Source: an uncultured Litoreibacter sp.
GTDB taxonomy: Bacteria > Pseudomonadota > Alphaproteobacteria > Rhodobacterales > Rhodobacteraceae
NCBI GenBank assembly: GCA_947494435.1
Contig: CANLUY010000001.1
Location: 1,292,001 to 1,356,000, forward strand
DNA length: 64,000 nt
Direction: 5' to 3'
Both the position numbers and the translations under genes were made by a program. Positions 61,889-64,000 of the stretch are shown in pieces (within the stretch, counting starts at the first letter, position 1; every line of letters begins with the position of its first letter). The notes below the pieces were generated by a model, which was not told the DNA's origin, made no database searches, and was given only the letters and a program-made list of their open reading frames with translations.

Positions 61889-64000
61889 ATGTCTGACACG
61901 ATCAAATTCACATTGGATGGCCAAGAGGTCGAAGCCCAGAAGGGCGAGACGATCTGGGAGGTTGCCAAGCGCGCCGGTACGACAATTCCGCATCTGTGTC
62001 ATAAGGACGAGAAAGGCTACCGCAGCGATGGAAATTGCCGGGCCTGTATGGTCGGCATTGAGGGCGAGCGGGTTTTGGCTGCGTCTTGTATCCGTGAACC
62101 GTCTGAGGGGATGGTCGTATCCTCGCAAGGCGAGCGGGAAACCAACGCACGCCGCATGGTGATGGAGATGCTCGTCACCGATCAGCCAGAGCGTGACGTG
62201 GCGCATGATAAATCTTCGCATATGTGGGACATGGCGGATGCTCAGGGCGTTTCTGCCAGCCGTTTGCCGGTGCTTGAGAAAGAGCGTGTGCCGCTGTTGG
62301 ATGACAGCCATGTCGCGATGAGCGTGAATTTGGATGCGTGCATTCAATGTGGGCTTTGCGTTCGTGCCTGCCGCGAAGTGCAGGTCAATGACGTGATCGG
62401 TATGGCCGGTCGCGGGCATGATGCCTATCCGGTGTTTGATATGGATGATCCGATGGGCGCGTCTTCTTGCGTGGCTTGTGGCGAGTGCGTGCAGGCTTGT
62501 CCGACGGGGGCTTTGATGCCGTCGACAGCCGTGGATGCAGCGCAGATTGGTGATAGCAAAGACTATGATCGCGAAGTGAAATCGGTTTGCCCCTATTGCG
62601 GGGTTGGCTGCCAGCTGTCTTACAAGATCAAGGACGACAAGATCGCTTGGGTGGACGGTATTGATGGCCCGGCCAACGAAAACCGCTTGTGTGTGAAGGG
62701 ACGCTTTGGGTTTGATTACGTGGCCCATAGTCACCGTTTGACCAAACCGCTGATCCGCCGCAAAGATGCGCCTGCGAAGGGTCTGAATGTGGATCCGGCG
62801 GATCTGAGCACACATTTCCGCGAAGCGTCATGGGAAGAAGCGTTGGATTTTGCCGCCAATGGCATGAAGGGTCGGGGTCGCGAGATTGCGGGCTTTGGGT
62901 CCGCCAAATGCTCGAACGAGGAAGCCTATCTGTTCCAAAAGCTGATCCGTCAGGCCTTCCAGCATAACAATGTCGATCACTGCACGCGACTGTGCCATGC
63001 GTCGTCTGTTTCGGCTTTGCTCGAAAACGTAGGCTCTGGCGCTGTGACCGCGACGTTTAACGAGATTGAAAACGCGGATGTGGCGATTGTGATTGGGTGT
63101 AACCCGCTCGAAAATCACCCTGTGGCGGCGACCTATTTCAAGCAATTCACCAAGCGCGGCGGCAAGTTGATCGTGATGGACCCGCGCGGCCAAGGGCTGA
63201 AACGCTATGCGAGCCATATGCTGCAGTTCCGGCCCGGCGCGGACGTATCAATGCTGAACGCGATCATGAATGTGATCGTGGAAGAAGGCTTGTATGACGA
63301 GCAGTATATCGCGGGCTATACGGAGAACTGGGATGAGATGAAATCTCACCTTGGTGCTTTTACGCCGGAGAAGATGTCGGAGATTTGCGGCATCGAACCG
63401 GATGTTTTGCGCGACGTCGCGCGGACCTTTGCTGGTGCTAAAGCGGGTATGATTTTCTGGGGGATGGGCATTTCGCAGCACATCCACGGGACGGATAATT
63501 CGCGTTGCCTGATTTCCTTGGCGCTGATGTGCGGCCATATCGGGCGACCCGGTGCTGGCCTCCATCCGCTGCGCGGGCAAAACAATGTGCAAGGTGCCTC
63601 CGATGCGGGGCTGATCCCGATGTTCTTGCCGGATTATCAATCGGTGACGGATGATGGCGTGCGTTCCGCCTTTACGGATGTGTGGGGGACGGAAGATTTC
63701 TCCAACGAAAAAGGTCTAACGGTCGTTGAGATCATGGATGCGATCCATGCAGATGAAATCAAGGGCATGTATATTCTGGGCGAAAACCCGGCCATGTCTG
63801 ATCCCGATGTGGATCATGCGCGTGATGCCTTGGCGAAGCTCGATCACCTCGTGGTGCAGGATATCTTCCTAACGGAAACGGCGAATTATGCGGACGTTAT
63901 TCTACCTGCCTCTGCGTGGTCCGAGAAGACGGGAACCGTGACGAATACGAACCGTCAAGTGCAGATGGGTCGGCCTGCGGTGCCGCCTCCGGGTGAGGCG
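61889..64000 (+). CDS. Formate dehydrogenase alpha subunit, FdsA type (5' three quarters)
   Basis: The frame runs from ATG at 61889 (AAGGAGA upstream) off the window edge: 704 residues of an expected 900-960. A 2Fe-2S domain comes first (PHLCHKDEKGYRSDGNCRAC). Then come ferredoxin-like 4Fe-4S clusters (ACIQCGLCVRACREV, SCVACGECVQACPTG) and the molybdopterin-domain cluster (VCPYCGVGCQLSYKI, ENRLCVKGRFG). The Mo-ligand cysteine lies in HCTRLCHASSVSALL; no in-frame TGA suggests selenocysteine. This matches NAD-dependent, oxygen-tolerant FdsA. Partner fdsG/fdsB genes are not upstream, where SDR lies instead. Confidence 0.92.
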   Translation, partial: MSDTIKFTLDGQEVEAQKGETIWEVAKRAGTTIPHLCHKDEKGYRSDGNCRACMVGIEGERVLAASCIREPSEGMVVSSQGERETNARRMVMEMLVTDQPERDVAHDKSSHMWDMADAQGVSASRLPVLEKERVPLLDDSHVAMSVNLDACIQCGLCVRACREVQVNDVIGMAGRGHDAYPVFDMDDPMGASSCVACGECVQACPTGALMPSTAVDAAQIGDSKDYDREVKSVCPYCGVGCQLSYKIKDDKIAWVDGIDGPANENRLCVKGRFGFDYVAHSHRLTKPLIRRKDAPAKGLNVDPADLSTHFREASWEEALDFAANGMKGRGREIAGFGSAKCSNEEAYLFQKLIRQAFQHNNVDHCTRLCHASSVSALLENVGSGAVTATFNEIENADVAIVIGCNPLENHPVAATYFKQFTKRGGKLIVMDPRGQGLKRYASHMLQFRPGADVSMLNAIMNVIVEEGLYDEQYIAGYTENWDEMKSHLGAFTPEKMSEICGIEPDVLRDVARTFAGAKAGMIFWGMGISQHIHGTDNSRCLISLALMCGHIGRPGAGLHPLRGQNNVQGASDAGLIPMFLPDYQSVTDDGVRSAFTDVWGTEDFSNEKGLTVVEIMDAIHADEIKGMYILGENPAMSDPDVDHARDALAKLDHLVVQDIFLTETANYADVILPASAWSEKTGTVTNTNRQVQMGRPAVPPPGEA

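Noticed and set aside
1-64000. tRNA or rRNA genes, insertion sequences, prophage or integrative elements
   Set aside because: No cloverleaf-type sequence, transposase, integrase or phage structural gene was found on either strand.

Overview
This is a dense stretch of chromosome from an alphaproteobacterium, most likely a marine member of the Rhodobacterales (Roseobacter group). The main grounds are an RpoE-ChrR sigma/anti-sigma pair divergent from a five-gene operon with the gene order of the Rhodobacter sphaeroides singlet-oxygen regulon, DUF6525 and DUF1674 small proteins, VPLPA-type CTERM proteins, a GcvT-fused methylamine-type dehydrogenase, and an rbfA-truB-rpsO-pnp translation/RNA-decay cluster. 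About 70 protein genes are supported. I see no rRNA, tRNA, CRISPR array, insertion sequence or prophage, so this is core and lightly accessory chromosome rather than an island.

Region by region. 1-9.2 kb: the tail of a GcvT-type demethylating dehydrogenase, a GST/bicupin/amine-oxidase/TetR operon with a palindrome at its promoter, a CTERM-anchored protein with a putative internal thioester, RarD, RluA, a methyltransferase divergent from a LysR regulator, and a VOC protein. 9.4-13.5 kb: aldehyde dehydrogenase, a TetR regulator divergent from a small membrane protein with a tandem operator between them, a 1-Cys peroxiredoxin and an L,D-transpeptidase. 13.7-18.0 kb: Tat-exported PhoX phosphatase behind a well-formed Pho box, then two more VPLPA-CTERM exported proteins (spondin-like and GDSL esterase). 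18.2-29.1 kb: pnp, rpsO, truB and rbfA on the minus strand, spread out by unrelated genes: a Gfo/Idh dehydrogenase, a BciA-like vinyl reductase, an RTX protein on the opposite strand, DUF1643, a membrane protein and a phosphodiester glycosidase. Two structured non-coding stretches lie here (about 22.29-22.43 kb and 24.20-24.31 kb).

29.2-42.8 kb: plus-strand housekeeping genes dapB, two tandem paralogous secreted proteins, RsmB-like methyltransferase, heparinase-like protein, purH, lspA, a lipoprotein, an active/inactive M16 peptidase pair, mutL and rmuC. 42.9-48.4 kb: an Rrf2 regulator with a tandem operator, divergent from DUF6525 and a five-gene nickel/peptide-type ABC importer. 48.5-54.2 kb: a tightly overlapping iron/haem operon: a 46-codon ORF coupled to hemP, a Cys-rich protein, two imelysin proteins flanking a di-haem oxidase, and a DUF1513 beta-propeller.

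54.3-61.8 kb: a photooxidative-stress locus. rpoE, chrR and a photolyase-like gene run leftward as one operon. An FAD oxidoreductase, DUF1365, MFS transporter, DUF3833 and SDR genes run rightward as a second. The photolyase appears to have its two domains in reversed order. From 61.9 kb to the window edge runs the 5' three quarters of an FdsA-type formate dehydrogenase gene. Gene calls rest on reading the translated sequence and family knowledge; no database search was possible.
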